Source: an archaeon (GTDB lineage Archaea; Nanobdellota; Nanobdellia; Pacearchaeales; UBA284). Taken from it: a DNA stretch of 38,691 bases. The position numbers and the translations under genes are program-made. Each line of letters starts with the position of its first letter. Position 1 is the first letter of the stretch. This document shows positions 37,670 through 38,691 of the stretch, in pieces. The notes beneath the pieces were generated by a model, which was not told the DNA's origin, ran no database searches, and saw only the letters and a program-made list of their open reading frames with translations. The stretch spans positions 1 to 38,691 of the forward strand of contig DAOWHW010000032.1 in the NCBI GenBank assembly GCA_030641225.1, in the 5' to 3' direction.

Positions 37670-38691
37670 ATGAAAAATAAAATAGATAAAAAAATCGGAA
37701 GAAAATTCTTATCAATTTTCCTTAGTGTTTTAATTGTAACTATGACTATCTCTATATCATTTTCTTTATCTTTACCATCAGTTGAGGCTGCAGAAAGATA
37801 TGGTTGGTGTGTTGAAACAAGAGATGAGCCACCAAGATATTGTCAAGGAAATGATCCATCAGAATCAAATGCTTTTCCAGAGTCTCAATGTAAAAGAGGT
37901 TTCTCAACAACAAAACCTTCTGCTTGTCAAGAAGTTACTTGTGCAACATCTACAGGATGTATGGAAAATATTCCTAAAGAATCTTGTAGAAAAGAATATG
38001 GCGGAACTCCAGCAGTGGGTGATGAATGCGACATTGGCTGTTGTGGTATTGGTGGAAAAACTCTTGGTCCAGGTAAGATTATTATTACAAAAAAAGAATG
38101 TAAAGAAAATGCCTTGCCAGAGTATCCATTAGAGCCACCATATTTTGTTTTTAATACTGAAATACAGGATGAAAAAGAGTGTTCAGACTACTTTGAACCT
38201 TATGAAAAAGGCTGTTGTATTACTTCATCTGGCTGCCTTTATACAACAAGAGAATTATGTCAAGATGCAATTAATTTTCATGGAGGCATAATGTGTAAAC
38301 AAATTCCTGAAGTATGCCAAGTACAAGACATAGGCAAAAGATGTGGTAAGTTGCCTGGAAATGAAAATAAAGTAGTGATGTTAGACTCGAGCGGAGGAGA
38401 AGAAATTTTATGGGAATGTACCACACCAGCATATGCTTGTTTTGAATGTATGGAAGAGCAATGTTATAATGAACAACAAGGAGAAATTCCTTTAAAAGTC
38501 AATCAATTTGAAGGTTATTGTAAAAGTACTGTATGTGAATTTGAAAATATAGGAAGAGATCAAAAAGTAATGTCAGATGGAAAAATTAAAGTAAGTGATA
38601 GAGATAAACCACTTACTCTAACAAATGGACATTCTATTTGTTTTAATTTTTATGGTGTAAGTAGTGGGCATCATAAAGGAAATCCTAAGAT
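37670..38691 (+). CDS. Cys-rich secreted protein, cut by the right window edge
   Basis: Open frame from the ATG at 37670 to the window end, 340 codons without a stop. The signal peptide has hydrophobic core FLSIFLSVLIVTMTISISFS, likely ending near VEAA. The mature part is rich in Cys in spaced clusters: WCVETRDEPPRYC, ACQEVTCATSTGCMEN, GDECDIGCCGIGG, KGCCITSSGCLYTTRELC and ACFECMEEQCYN. This recalls the CC/G-x-C modules of the protein at 32037. No domain is named. It may bind metal, or be a disulphide-stabilised adhesin. The C-terminal anchor, if any, lies outside the window. Confidence 0.75.
   Translation, partial: MKNKIDKKIGRKFLSIFLSVLIVTMTISISFSLSLPSVEAAERYGWCVETRDEPPRYCQGNDPSESNAFPESQCKRGFSTTKPSACQEVTCATSTGCMENIPKESCRKEYGGTPAVGDECDIGCCGIGGKTLGPGKIIITKKECKENALPEYPLEPPYFVFNTEIQDEKECSDYFEPYEKGCCITSSGCLYTTRELCQDAINFHGGIMCKQIPEVCQVQDIGKRCGKLPGNENKVVMLDSSGGEEILWECTTPAYACFECMEEQCYNEQQGEIPLKVNQFEGYCKSTVCEFENIGRDQKVMSDGKIKVSDRDKPLTLTNGHSICFNFYGVSSGHHKGNPK

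Noticed and set aside
37782-38132. Plus-strand frame of 116 codons near the right end
   Set aside because: It is a shifted reading of the Cys-rich secreted protein, whose own frame is open from 37670 to the window end and has a signal peptide.
1-38691. CRISPR array, insertion sequence, transposase or integrase gene
   Set aside because: No regularly spaced repeats with spacers and no recognisable mobile-element gene were found. The low-complexity repeats are coding Lys/Glu tails.

Overview
This AT-rich window comes from an archaeon, most likely a small-genome DPANN lineage of the Woesearchaeota/Pacearchaeota/Nanoarchaeota type. The evidence is the archaeal ribosomal-protein gene order, archaeal-only proteins (L19e, L32e, S4e, L35Ae, L37Ae, S17e, RpoP, Rpp29, Alba, SepF, EndoQ), a single-chain primase that joins a PriS catalytic domain to a PriL-type Fe-S domain, and many lineage-specific membrane-anchored secreted proteins. 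Many promoters place a TATA-like box about 20-30 nt before the ATG, which suggests leaderless mRNAs.

Region 1 (1-9837, minus strand) is a canonical archaeal S10/spc superoperon. Read in transcription order it is L3, L4, L23, L2, S19, L22, S3, L29, SUI1/eIF1, Rpp29, S17, L14, L24, S4e, L5, S14, S8, L6, L32e and L19e (cut by the left edge). Several proteins carry Lys/Glu-rich tails, and the L22 and L32e tails are nearly the same at DNA level. Two essential genes are broken as written: S19 has an in-frame TAA at codon 4, and L19e changes frame at an A-AAA-AAG heptamer.

Region 2 (10019-16029) holds tRNA-Val with a conserved unknown gene, then a two-domain nucleotidyltransferase followed by L35Ae, a hidden 59-residue extremely acidic protein, L11, a tRNA-Pro/L37Ae/RpoP/prefoldin-beta unit, SepF and an N-terminally truncated Dph2. 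Region 3 (16028-20254) is a thymidylate module: deoxyribosyltransferase-like protein, tandem-domain ThyX, Tmk and tRNA-Ser on the minus strand, diverging from EndoQ over one symmetric TATA box. A 14-bp repeat of the tRNA-Ser 3' end brackets a small ORF.

Region 4 (20277-26387) contains tRNA-Arg, a nuclease-LTD lipoprotein, tRNA-Met, small unknowns, Alba, a ProRS-Bud32-S17e operon and an unknown/CBU_0592-like/PIN operon. Region 5 (26473-34445) is dominated by exported proteins: a transglutaminase-like protein, an LTD protein and two large paralogous toroid/Cys-rich membrane proteins. Region 6 (34452-38691) holds the fused primase diverging from PCNA, then a pilin-like protein and a Cys-rich secreted protein cut by the right edge.

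No rRNA gene, CRISPR array or insertion sequence was seen. All three stop codons end genes here, so the genetic code appears standard.
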